Shown: positions 1-6,693 of the stretch, piece after piece
How positions within the stretch are numbered: position 1 is the stretch's first letter
Layout: each line of letters opens with the position of its first letter
Position numbers and translations under genes: made by a program
DNA from: a virus
Reading direction: 5' to 3' (one strand)
DNA length: 38,882 bases
IMG/VR virus record: IMGVR_UViG_3300010375_000584
Coordinates: 1 to 38,882 of that record
Notes under the pieces: model-generated
What the model saw: the letters and a program-made list of their open reading frames with translations, nothing else
Told to the model about the DNA's origin: nothing
Databases searched by the model: none

Positions 1-477
1 ATGAGCAGCGCAGCCGGCACGATACCCGCGACAAAACGCTGTCCCTTCTGTGCTGAGGAGATCAACGCCGAAGCGATCGTCTGCAAGCATTGCGGGCGGG
101 GTCTCACCCCGGCCATGGCTCGATCAGGGGCTGGCAAGTTTTTTCGCGTGGTGGGTTGGATCGCTGCTGCTGTCGTTGTGGTGATTATTCTGCTCGCCAT
201 CAAAGGTTCGACGATGGGAAGAGGCAGCTTCAACGGCAGCAATACGGACGCCTACAACGCCTCGCAGATTTTCGGATCGGGCCTAACCCCTGACCAGGTC
301 GACACGATGATAGACGACATCGCCGAAAAGACGGGCATCGCGCACTCCGAAGCGGAAGAGCTCGCCGTCAAATGCATGAGAGCCAATGCCGCGTCGGGAG
401 CAATCGATCCGCAGCTCTGTGTTCAGTTCGCCTCGGTCAGCAAGAAGCTCGAATACGTCGACAAACTTGGCCGCTAG
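1..477 (+). CDS. Zinc-ribbon, single-pass membrane protein (function unknown)
   Basis: A 158-residue protein. Residues about 14-33 form a treble-clef/zinc-ribbon pattern, CPFC then CKHC, of the kind seen in many small bacterial membrane proteins. It is followed by a basic stretch and one strongly hydrophobic segment at about residues 50-67, then a roughly 90-residue soluble domain with two Cys. The expected topology is cytoplasmic ribbon with an exported C-terminal part. It ends 21 bp before the stop of the convergent repressor, which leaves no room for a Mu-type left end between them. It is therefore probably phage cargo at the left end, for example a superinfection-exclusion-like protein. 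That role is inference only. The ATG is the first base of the window, so an upstream start cannot be excluded. Confidence 0.6.
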   Translation: MSSAAGTIPATKRCPFCAEEINAEAIVCKHCGRGLTPAMARSGAGKFFRVVGWIAAAVVVVIILLAIKGSTMGRGSFNGSNTDAYNASQIFGSGLTPDQVDTMIDDIAEKTGIAHSEAEELAVKCMRANAASGAIDPQLCVQFASVSKKLEYVDKLGR

Positions 478-498
478 AACGTTCCGCGGCGCGTTCGC

Positions 499-1170
499 CT
501 AAATCGACCGCAGCACGACCGCGACGCGGCCGATCACTTCGAGCTCGTCGGCTTCATCGCGCGGCAGGCGCTCGGGTGCGTAGGTCGGGTTGTCCGACAA
601 CAGCGACACCGACCCATCGGAGTGTTTCTGCAGCCGCTTGATGAGCAGCTCGCTGCCGCGGCGAATGACGAAGACCTTGTCGCGCGTCTCGCGATCGGTG
701 ATGTCGATCAGAAGGGGGTCGCCGTCCTGAATGGTCGGATACATAGAATCGCCCTGGCCCTGGACCAGGCGCGCGCCCTTCGGATTGACGCCGTGTGCGA
801 TCAGCGACGTTCGATCGAACGTCATGGTGCCAACGGAAAGCTCGCTCTCCACGGGCTGTCCGGTCCCCGCGCTCGCGCGGATGTCGAGGACAGGGATCAT
901 CACTTGATCATCATCGCGCTCGCTGGAGTGTGGGCTGTCGAAGGCGCGAGCGTCTTCACGCGCTGATGCCGGTTGGCCGTCGCCGGCTTTGAGCCACGAC
1001 AGCGCGACGCCATACGCGTTCGCCGCCTTTTCTAAGACTGTCCGCGGCGCCTCGCGCTCGTCCGATTCGTATCGGGCAAGCGTGTTCGGGTGAATTCCCA
1101 GCCGGGCACCGGCCTCCTCACGGCTGAGACTGCCTCTTGCAGATCGAAGTCGCCCCCCAACGGTCTTCAT
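499..1170 (-). CDS. Phage repressor, HTH plus S24 (LexA/CI-like) peptidase
   Basis: About 223 residues from ATG 1170; GTG 1176 would add two. The N-terminal XRE-type helix-turn-helix includes SREEAGARLGIHPNTLARYE. The C-terminal half is an S24 peptidase: Ser142 in GDSMYPTIQDGD and Lys178 in LLIKRL, 36 residues apart as expected for the LexA/CI catalytic dyad. An Ala101-Gly102 pair lies in DIRASAGTG, the usual self-cleavage site. This argues for a RecA-responsive lysogeny repressor rather than the ClpX/Lon-controlled Mu c type. It is divergent from the Ner-like gene, and the repeats between them are the probable operators, one of which overlaps its own start. It plays the role of Mu c. Confidence 0.88.
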   Translation of the reverse strand: MKTVGGRLRSARGSLSREEAGARLGIHPNTLARYESDEREAPRTVLEKAANAYGVALSWLKAGDGQPASAREDARAFDSPHSSERDDDQVMIPVLDIRASAGTGQPVESELSVGTMTFDRTSLIAHGVNPKGARLVQGQGDSMYPTIQDGDPLLIDITDRETRDKVFVIRRGSELLIKRLQKHSDGSVSLLSDNPTYAPERLPRDEADELEVIGRVAVVLRSI

Positions 1171-1292
1171 TTTCACCCGGAATGTGGTTTTTTCACCCGA
1201 TCACCGGGTTGACTTTTCACCCAAATCCACCCAACGATGGTTGAAATCTTAACCATGCCGGGTTGGATTTTGAGCCGTTGGGTGAAGACATG
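1168..1292. promoter_or_regulatory. Divergent repressor/Ner operator region
   Basis: The spacer between the repressor and the Ner-like gene carries three direct copies of TTTTCACCC at 1170-1178, 1190-1198 and 1214-1222. A degenerate copy, TCCACCC, lies at 1226-1232, and an inverted copy, GGGTGAA, at 1280-1286 just before the Ner ATG. An inverted repeat ACCCG/CGGGT spans 1195-1209, and CCGGGTTG occurs at 1204-1211 and 1258-1265. Repeats with helical-turn-like spacing (20 and 24 bp) between divergent phage regulators are the expected form of operator sites. TTGAAA at 1241 is a possible -35 of the early promoter, but no convincing -10 was found. Which protein binds which repeat is not known. Confidence 0.7.
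1249..1256 (+). promoter_or_regulatory. CtrA half-site-like TTAACCAT in the early control region
   Basis: TTAACCAT is the classic alphaproteobacterial CtrA half-site. It lies 33 bp before the Ner ATG in an AT-richer patch of the control region. The upstream TTGA is only four bases away from the TTAA, so there is no full TTAA-N7-TTAA box. A single 8-mer can occur by chance; support comes only from its position and from the full box at 19704. Confidence 0.35.
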
Positions 1293-1505
1293 AAGCACTG
1301 GGATTGGCCGGACATTAAAAGCGAGCTCGAAAAGCGTGGGATCACGCTCTCTGCCCTCGCGTCACGGCTGGAAATCTCCCCGCAAGCGGTGAGCAAAGTC
1401 AAGAACAGGCCGTCGCAGCGGGTCCAGCACGCGATCGCTGAGGCAGTCGATGAACCCGCCGAAAATATCTGGCCCGACCGCTATCGCGCGCGGAGGGCCG
1501 CATGA
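1290..1505 (+). CDS. ner: Ner-like / Nlp-family DNA-binding regulator
   Basis: A 71-residue protein from ATG 1290; an upstream in-frame TTG at 1263 would run through the operator region and is less likely. The helix-turn-helix ITLSALASRLEISPQAVSKV and the closing AEAVDEPAENIWPDRY match the Mu Ner family, whose members end in a similar IWPxRY motif. In Mu, Ner binds between the divergent promoters and turns down both early and repressor transcription. It is the first gene of the early operon and its stop overlaps the next start. Confidence 0.87.
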   Translation: MKHWDWPDIKSELEKRGITLSALASRLEISPQAVSKVKNRPSQRVQHAIAEAVDEPAENIWPDRYRARRAA

Positions 1506-1600
1506 TCCGCGCGCTCGGCATCACGGGTCTCTTTCTCACGCTCTGCGTCGTCGCGATCGCGGCAGGCGCTCTGCTCAATCTTCTCATCGGGGGGAACTGA
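1502..1600 (+). CDS. Membrane microprotein (32 aa)
   Basis: A 32-codon frame, ATG 1502 to TGA 1600. It overlaps the end of the Ner-like gene by four bases (ATGA) and the next start by one base. Residues about 5-29 form one continuous hydrophobic segment (GITGLFLTLCVVAIAAGALL), predicted to span the membrane. Coupling at both ends supports real translation. Function unknown. Confidence 0.55.
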   Translation: MIRALGITGLFLTLCVVAIAAGALLNLLIGGN

Positions 1601-1722
1601 TGGTCTGGCTCAAGGACGTCGCTGCAGGCGTCTGTCTCGTGATCTTCCTCGGCGCCGTGTTTCTGATCGCGCTCGACCTCGCTGCGATGCTTGACGCTCT
1701 CAACACGCTGGCAATGGGCTGA
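1600..1722 (+). CDS. Membrane microprotein (40 aa)
   Basis: A 40-residue frame whose ATG at 1600 shares its A with the stop of the preceding microprotein. A GGGGGG tract lies a few bases upstream as a possible ribosome site. Residues 7-32 are hydrophobic (VAAGVCLVIFLGAVFLIALD), so a single membrane span is expected. It ends two bases before the methyltransferase ATG. Together with the previous gene it forms a pair of tiny membrane proteins at the head of the early operon. Function unknown. Confidence 0.6.
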   Translation: MVWLKDVAAGVCLVIFLGAVFLIALDLAAMLDALNTLAMG

Positions 1723-1724
1723 GC

Positions 1725-2531
1725 ATGACGCGGGCGAAGGGGCAAGCAGCGGTGATGGCCCAATGCGGGCCGAAGGTGATCGAGGGCGACGATCCGGTAA
1801 CGGCGCGCAATCGCAAGCTGGAATTTTTTCCGACATGGCCGTGGGCAACACGCGCGGGCGCTGAGCTCGTCAAGTTTCTCGATCCGCGCGCGCGCGAAGT
1901 GCTCGATCCTTGTTGCGGTGAAGGCCACATGGCGATGGTGCTCACCGAATACTTCGCCAGCGTCCGCGCGTCTGATGTTTACGACTACGGCTACGGCTCT
2001 TCCCGCGACTATCTCGATCCAAACAGACGGGGCGTGAACGCCTGCGACTGGGTCATCATGAACCCGCCGTTCGAGCCTGCGGCCGAGTTCATCCGCCGCG
2101 CACTCCTCGAAGCCCGCCGTGGCGTCGCCGTGTTCGCGCGGCTCGCCTTCCTCGAAAGTGAAGCGCGGTATTCGCTGCTCTGGCGGGGCGAACATCCGCT
2201 CAGCCACGTCGCCTGCTTCGTCGAGAGAGTCCCGCTTGTGTTGGGCCGCCTCGACCCGGTGGCCCGCAGCGCCACGGCCTATGCGTGGTTCTTCTTCGAC
2301 AAGGAATGGCCGCAGCTGCGCGCGCCCGAGTTGATGGCGATCCCGCCCGGCACGAAGCGCCGTCTAACCAAGCCGGATGACGCGCGCCGCTTCGTGCGTT
2401 CGGGACCGGCGCCTCTGTTCCACGAGATTGATCGCGTTGCGCGCGAAAGCGCCGTCGATCGGCAGCGCGATCAGGACACGCGGGAGAACGACTCCTCCCG
2501 CGTGTCCGCTTCTTCGGTGGTGCGCGCATGA
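1725..2531 (+). CDS. DNA adenine methyltransferase-like protein
   Basis: 268 residues. Motif I (SAM binding) is DPCCGEG at residues 61-67, and the catalytic motif IV is NPPF at 113-116 within CDWVIMNPPF. These are signatures of class I N6-adenine DNA methyltransferases. The order motif I then IV, the small size and the lack of an obvious target-recognition domain resemble phage solitary methyltransferases used against host restriction or for regulation. The C-terminal 60 residues are Arg/Asp-rich and low in pattern. No partner restriction gene is nearby. The start at 1725 follows the preceding stop; Met11 is an alternative start. Target sequence not predictable. Confidence 0.75.
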   Translation: MTRAKGQAAVMAQCGPKVIEGDDPVTARNRKLEFFPTWPWATRAGAELVKFLDPRAREVLDPCCGEGHMAMVLTEYFASVRASDVYDYGYGSSRDYLDPNRRGVNACDWVIMNPPFEPAAEFIRRALLEARRGVAVFARLAFLESEARYSLLWRGEHPLSHVACFVERVPLVLGRLDPVARSATAYAWFFFDKEWPQLRAPELMAIPPGTKRRLTKPDDARRFVRSGPAPLFHEIDRVARESAVDRQRDQDTRENDSSRVSASSVVRA

Positions 2532-2743
2532 GCCTGCTCGGAAACGTCGCGCGCGGTGGAGCGGAGCGGCCGGTCGTCGTGATCGAGGGCGAGGAGGACT
2601 TCCACCTCGCTGATGAGAGCCCAGACCGTTCTGCACTGTTTCAAATCCTGAGGGATGCGCCGAGCATGCACCTTCGGCTCGGACTCGCTGCGTTGCACAT
2701 CGAGCGCCTGAACGCACGCTACAAGCGGAAGGGGCGCGCATGA
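2528..2743 (+). CDS. Hypothetical early protein (71 aa)
   Basis: A 71-residue frame coupled to the methyltransferase by an ATGA overlap and to the next gene the same way. The N-terminal part has a short hydrophobic strand followed by an acidic patch (PVVVIEGEEDFHLADE). The C-terminal half looks helical and ends in a basic tail. No family recognised. Confidence 0.6.
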   Translation: MSLLGNVARGGAERPVVVIEGEEDFHLADESPDRSALFQILRDAPSMHLRLGLAALHIERLNARYKRKGRA

Positions 2744-3015
2744 TCTGCGAGACGATCACGCTCCCAACAGGCGAAACGGCGATCGTCTGCTCTCGCGGAC
2801 CGCGCCGCCCTAAATGCCAATGCGGCGCGCCGTCGACGAAGCTGTGCGATTTCAAGCTCGACGAGCCGATCATTCGAGGTGGCCAACAGACGCGCCGCAA
2901 ACGCACCTGTGACCGCCCGCTCTGTGACGGCTGCGCCGTCAGCGTCGGCCCCGATGTCGATCACTGCCCAGACCATCCGAAGGTCGTACCAGTACAAGGG
3001 GCATTCGAGCTGTGA
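2740..3015 (+). CDS. Cys-rich, probable zinc-binding protein
   Basis: 91 residues with at least seven Cys and His in metal-site spacing: KCQC, LCDF, then CDRPLCDGC and CPDHP. This pattern suggests two zinc knuckles. It starts in an ATGA overlap with the preceding gene, and its own TGA overlaps the GTG at 3012 that opens the transposase frame. That places it in the same translationally coupled early operon. Function unknown. Confidence 0.65.
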   Translation: MICETITLPTGETAIVCSRGPRRPKCQCGAPSTKLCDFKLDEPIIRGGQQTRRKRTCDRPLCDGCAVSVGPDVDHCPDHPKVVPVQGAFEL

Positions 3016-3257
3016 TCCACTTCGCGCCACCGACCGGAAAATAATGGCTCACCGCCGCCGAGGCTGCAGCCGAAGCGCTACCGGATTTTGAATTCACCGA
3101 ACGTCACATCCAGCGCGCGCTGCGCGACGGGTCAATCGCCAGCCGCAAGCGCTCCGGTCGCGGCGGCGGCCGGGAGTTTAACTGGACGTCGCTGCCCGAA
3201 GCGGCGCGCGAGGAATACCTCAAGCGCCACGGCATCGCGCAGGCCGCCCAACTCGCC
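3012..3257 (+). pseudogene. Separated N-terminal segment of the transposase, cut by in-frame TAA
   Basis: GTG 3012 overlaps the upstream stop (GTGA), the operon's usual junction. It opens the same frame as the transposase, reads ten codons ending Gly-Lys, then meets TAA at 3042-3044. Immediately after, the frame resumes with WLTAAEAAAEALPDFEF and continues without a break into the annotated transposase. These 82 codons encode the Mu-type N-terminal HTH (enhancer-binding Iα-like) domain, including the GRGGGREFNW and LPEAAREEYL patterns typical of the family. With this segment the catalytic residues fall at 274, 337 and 373 of 718, close to MuA D269/D336/E392 of 663. A one-base change (for example GAA or CAA to TAA) would explain the break. 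Confidence 0.75.
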
Positions 3258-5168
3258 ATGCCGCCCGCCGCGCGCGCTGCCGAAAAGGATCTGATCGCCG
3301 AGGCCCGCATGCAGGTGGCGATTGCCGCGCGCGACTTCATCACCGCGCGCAAGCTCACCACGGCGAAGGGCCTGAAGGCGTTCTCAGCGGCCTATAAACT
3401 GCCGCGCACGATCCGCTTGCCCGACTGGGTGAAACAGGCGGTACCGGAAGCGAAGCCGCATCAGGTGCGGGTGTGGTGGCGCGCGCTGAAGACGGGCACT
3501 GGCACCGCCGCGTTGCGCGACAAGCGCGGCAGACCCGATGGCTCCGGCGTCTTCGACCGCGATCTCGAACTGAAAAACTACGTCATCGCCAATTTCGCGG
3601 CGCGTCCGCACCGTTCGGCCTCCGCCATCCAGGAGGATATCGAAGGCGATCTGAACCGCGTCATCCCGCTCCGCACGCTGCAGCTCTTCCTTCAAGGCCT
3701 GCGCGGCCAGAACAAGGCGCTGGTCAAGGCGCTCACCGATCCCGACCGCGCGCGCTCGCATCATCAGCCCGCCTTCGGCTCGCTGTCGCGCCGCGCGGAG
3801 CAGGGCGGCATCAACTCGCTATGGGAGATCGACGCCACGCCCGGCGACGTGATGTGCGTTTACGAAGGCCGCCGCGCGCGCGTGAAGCTCACCGCCGTCA
3901 TCGACGTCTTCACCCGCCGCGCACGCATCGTCGTCTCCGACCAGCCGCGCGCGATCGCCACGATGGCGGTGCTACGCCGCGCGATCCTCGCCTTCGGACT
4001 GCCAACGGTGCTGAAGGCCGACAACGGCAAGGAATTCTCCAACCGCAGTGTCGAGGCGTTCTGCGCCGACTTCGGCATCGCGGTCGAGCTGTCGCGCCCG
4101 TTCTCACCAGAGCAGAAGGGCCACATCGAGCGCTTCTTCAAGACCATCCTGCACGATCTGTTCGAGGACCTTCCGGGCTATCTCGGCCACAACGTCGCCG
4201 AACGCCGCGGCATCGAGAACCGCAGGAGCTTCGCGCACCGCTTCGGCGAGGATGCGAACCTCGCGTTCCAGGCGGAGCTCTCGCCGGCCGAGCTGCAGGC
4301 GCGCATCGATCATTGGCTGACGGAGATCTACGAGCAGCGCCCGCACGACGGCATAGCCATGCCGCCGTTCGCGAAGGCGCTCGCCCATGCCGGCGACGTC
4401 AAGCGCCTCGCCGACGAACGCGCGCTCGATCGCTTGCTGCTCGTCGCTCCCGGCGAAGGCGGCCTGCGCACTGTGGCGAAGAAGGGCGTCGCGGCTTTCG
4501 GCCGACACTATGTGCATGAGGCACTCGGCTTCCACATGGGCCGCAAGGTCGCCGTCCGCTACGATCCGCACGACCAGTCGCGCATCGCGGTCTACGACGC
4601 GGCCGACAAGCTGTTCCTGTGCGTCGCGCTCGACCCGGAGTTCATCCCCAACGACGAGCTGATGGCGTTGGCCGCGAAAGCGAAGGCCAACGCGCGCGCC
4701 GTCACCCGCGAAATGCGCGACACCGTGCGCAAGGTCCAGAAGCTTTATCCGGTCGGCAGCGCCGCCGATCGCCGCCTGCTCGCCCTGCAGGCTGGCCCCG
4801 ATCTCACCGACGATGCGCGCGAGGCGATGCGTCTTGCGCACCCGCCGAAGCTGATCGTCTCGCGCGCGATGGACGACGCAGGAATCGAACCGGAGCCCGT
4901 CGAGGCGACGGCAGAACAGCGCGAAACCGCGGCCGAGGTGCTGGCCGAGCTCTCAGGAATCGAAACGCAGACGCGCATGGTCGCGTGCGACGGCTACGAG
5001 CGGCCGAGTTTCCCGAATGACGACATCGGCTTCTGGCATTGGGCGCAGGCCCGCATGGCATCCGGTGCCGCGCTCGATGCGCGCGACCATTCCGACATCG
5101 AGGCGCTCGGCGCCGACGAGAACTTCCAACTGCAACTGAAGATCGCCGCGCGTGTGAGCGCGGCCTAA
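3258..5168 (+). CDS. A: Mu-type DDE transposase (A), N-terminally shortened reading
   Basis: 636 residues from ATG 3258, the only conventional in-frame start after the TAA at 3042; no Shine-Dalgarno is visible before it. The RNase H-fold catalytic core is intact: Asp192 in LWEIDATP, Asp255 in LKADNGKEF and Glu291 in KGHIERFFKT, the DDE triad. A β-barrel-like region and a helical C-terminus follow, as in MuA where the C-terminus contacts MuB. It catalyses end nicking and strand transfer for integration and replicative transposition. The MuB gene follows two small genes later. If translation really starts at 3258, the protein lacks the enhancer-binding domain but keeps end-binding and catalytic domains. 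Confidence 0.9.
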   Translation: MPPAARAAEKDLIAEARMQVAIAARDFITARKLTTAKGLKAFSAAYKLPRTIRLPDWVKQAVPEAKPHQVRVWWRALKTGTGTAALRDKRGRPDGSGVFDRDLELKNYVIANFAARPHRSASAIQEDIEGDLNRVIPLRTLQLFLQGLRGQNKALVKALTDPDRARSHHQPAFGSLSRRAEQGGINSLWEIDATPGDVMCVYEGRRARVKLTAVIDVFTRRARIVVSDQPRAIATMAVLRRAILAFGLPTVLKADNGKEFSNRSVEAFCADFGIAVELSRPFSPEQKGHIERFFKTILHDLFEDLPGYLGHNVAERRGIENRRSFAHRFGEDANLAFQAELSPAELQARIDHWLTEIYEQRPHDGIAMPPFAKALAHAGDVKRLADERALDRLLLVAPGEGGLRTVAKKGVAAFGRHYVHEALGFHMGRKVAVRYDPHDQSRIAVYDAADKLFLCVALDPEFIPNDELMALAAKAKANARAVTREMRDTVRKVQKLYPVGSAADRRLLALQAGPDLTDDAREAMRLAHPPKLIVSRAMDDAGIEPEPVEATAEQRETAAEVLAELSGIETQTRMVACDGYERPSFPNDDIGFWHWAQARMASGAALDARDHSDIEALGADENFQLQLKIAARVSAA

Positions 5169-5185
5169 CACCGAAGGAGAAGAGA

Positions 5186-5392
5186 ATGGCGAAGACCAAA
5201 AAGAAAGTGCAGCGCGCGGTCATCATCGACGCTGCCGAAGCACACAGTCTCGCGGCGCTGAAGGATGCCGTCTGCGCGATGGTTGTAAAACTGGAGGCAC
5301 GAAACATCATGGCCGCCGACGTATCGGCCGGATTCTACCTGCACGCCGTGAGGGACGGCGATTTTGTGCGCATCGACATCGCGGGCATCTGA
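5186..5392 (+). CDS. Small basic-N-terminus hypothetical protein (68 aa)
   Basis: 68 residues from ATG 5186, preceded by AAGGAGA at good spacing. It begins with a Lys-rich stretch (MAKTKKKVQR) and continues as an α/β-like sequence. It sits between transposase and MuB, separated from the next ATG by two bases. Position suggests an accessory to transposition, but no family was recognised. Confidence 0.65.
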   Translation: MAKTKKKVQRAVIIDAAEAHSLAALKDAVCAMVVKLEARNIMAADVSAGFYLHAVRDGDFVRIDIAGI

Positions 5393-5394
5393 AG

Positions 5395-5730
5395 ATGAAC
5401 CGCACAGATCAAGAGACCGGCGCACTCCGCGCCTTCGATGCCGCCATGGGCGACAGCCGCGGCATCGAGATCAGCCATCTGAACCGCGGCGCGGCTGCCT
5501 ACGAGAACGGCGGTACCGACAACACCCGGAAGGTCTTGTTCAACGGCGCGATCGAGACCGTCGAACAGGAAGAGCAGCTCGAAGCGATCCTTCAGGCGCT
5601 CGGCATCCGCTCGGAGAACCTGCGCGGCGTCGTCGGCCTCTACAACCACTTCACGGTGACGGAACAACCCGCAGGCGACCGTGTCATCTACACTTTCGCG
5701 CTCTCCGCGTCGCGGAGGCAGCTGCCATGA
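5395..5730 (+). CDS. Hypothetical early protein between A and B (111 aa)
   Basis: 111 residues, acidic and soluble, without membrane segments. Its stop is overlapped by the MuB-like start (ATGA at 5727-5730), so the two are probably made together. No family recognised and no catalytic motif seen. Confidence 0.65.
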   Translation: MNRTDQETGALRAFDAAMGDSRGIEISHLNRGAAAYENGGTDNTRKVLFNGAIETVEQEEQLEAILQALGIRSENLRGVVGLYNHFTVTEQPAGDRVIYTFALSASRRQLP

Positions 5731-6476
5731 AGAACGGCGTTTTTGTCGAGAAGCTCGACAATGTCGCGCGTTTCCTCGAAGGCACGCGCGCTCTCGAAGC
5801 GCGCGGCGCGCGCGAGGCGAACTGGCTGCTGGTCGAAGGCGAGCCCGGGTTCGGCAAGTCGGCCACGCTCGGCTGGTACGCGATGAAGAAGAAGGCCGCC
5901 TTCATCCGCGCCAAGGCGGGCTGGACGCCGCATTGGATGCTGTCCGATCTGGCCGACGTGCTCGGCGTCGACGGCAAGGCCCGCTCGACCGAGAAGCTCT
6001 TCAACGTCGTCATGCCCGAGCTGATGGTCCAGGCCGCGCAGCACGGCCTGTTCCTGATCGTGGACGAGATCGATCACGCCGCGCGCGACTCCCGCGTGCT
6101 CGAAACCCTGCGCGATCTCACCGACGCGTCGGAGCTCCCGCTGATCGCGGGCGGCATGAAGGGCGCGCAGCCGATGATGCGCCGCTACAAGCAGATCAGC
6201 TCGCGCCTCGCCGACGTGGTGACCTTCCAGCCGTCGACCGCCGCCGACGTCAAGCTGATCTGCGGCGAACTCGCCGAGGTCAGGATCGCCGACGATCTCG
6301 CCGAGGAAGTCCAGAAGCGTACCGGTGGCCGCCTGCGCGAGGTGAAGACCGCCATCGGCCGCATCGAGCACGCCTTCCGGCGCGAGCGCGGCGTGGTCTC
6401 GCTGAAGGACTGGCAGGGGCAAAAGCGCTCAAGCCCGTTCGTGCCCAACGCGGTGCAGGCGGTGGCCAATGCCTGA
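5727..6476 (+). CDS. B: MuB-like AAA+ ATPase, transposition target activator
   Basis: 249 residues. Walker A is GEPGFGKSAT at residues 38-47 and Walker B is LFLIVDE at 108-114. A sensor-like Arg-rich segment and a C-terminal helical domain with RTGGRLREVKTAI follow, typical of MuB/IstB-type AAA+ proteins. MuB (312 aa) carries an extra N-terminal HTH; this protein starts almost directly at the ATPase domain and so is a short version. It binds DNA non-specifically, selects target DNA, stimulates transposase and gives target immunity. The start is coupled to the upstream gene and the end overlaps the next start. Confidence 0.9.
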   Translation: MKNGVFVEKLDNVARFLEGTRALEARGAREANWLLVEGEPGFGKSATLGWYAMKKKAAFIRAKAGWTPHWMLSDLADVLGVDGKARSTEKLFNVVMPELMVQAAQHGLFLIVDEIDHAARDSRVLETLRDLTDASELPLIAGGMKGAQPMMRRYKQISSRLADVVTFQPSTAADVKLICGELAEVRIADDLAEEVQKRTGGRLREVKTAIGRIEHAFRRERGVVSLKDWQGQKRSSPFVPNAVQAVANA

Positions 6477-6693
6477 TCCGATGGTCGAGCGCCTGCTGAA
6501 ATTCCTGCGCCAGCATCCGGGCCAGTGGTTCACGCCGCGCGCGCTCTACGAGCACCCGCTGCTGCGTCCGTCCGCCGAGGTCGAAACCATCATCCGGTTG
6601 CTCGTGCGACAGGCAGAGCTCGGCCACATCGAGCGCGACAAGAGCGGCCAGGGCTTTCGCGCGCCGCCGCTGCCGGAGTCCGCCAATGTGTAA
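6469..6693 (+). CDS. Small winged-helix-like protein (74 aa)
   Basis: 74 residues with the predicted helix-turn-helix-wing layout: helix MVERLLKFLRQHP, then WFTPRALYEH, a recognition-helix-like AEVETIIRLLVRQAELG, and a short wing HIERDKSGQGFR. It overlaps the 3' end of the MuB gene by eight bases and the next gene by eight. Probably a DNA-binding regulator of early functions; target unknown. Confidence 0.65.
   Translation: MPDPMVERLLKFLRQHPGQWFTPRALYEHPLLRPSAEVETIIRLLVRQAELGHIERDKSGQGFRAPPLPESANV

Noticed and set aside
3042-3047. TAA in the transposase as programmed readthrough or recoding
   Set aside because: TAA followed by T is a strong bacterial stop context and TAA ends the same gene at 5166-5168, so a general recoding is unlikely. 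A slippery bypass would need to skip the codon exactly; a point mutation or error is simpler.
3044-3091. Re-initiation at the ATG overlapping the TAA (TAATG at 3042-3046)
   Set aside because: That frame ends after 15 codons at 3091 and does not join the transposase frame.
3473-4519. A 348-codon + strand frame inside the transposase
   Set aside because: Out-of-frame shadow; extremely Arg-rich, while the transposase frame carries the DDE motifs.
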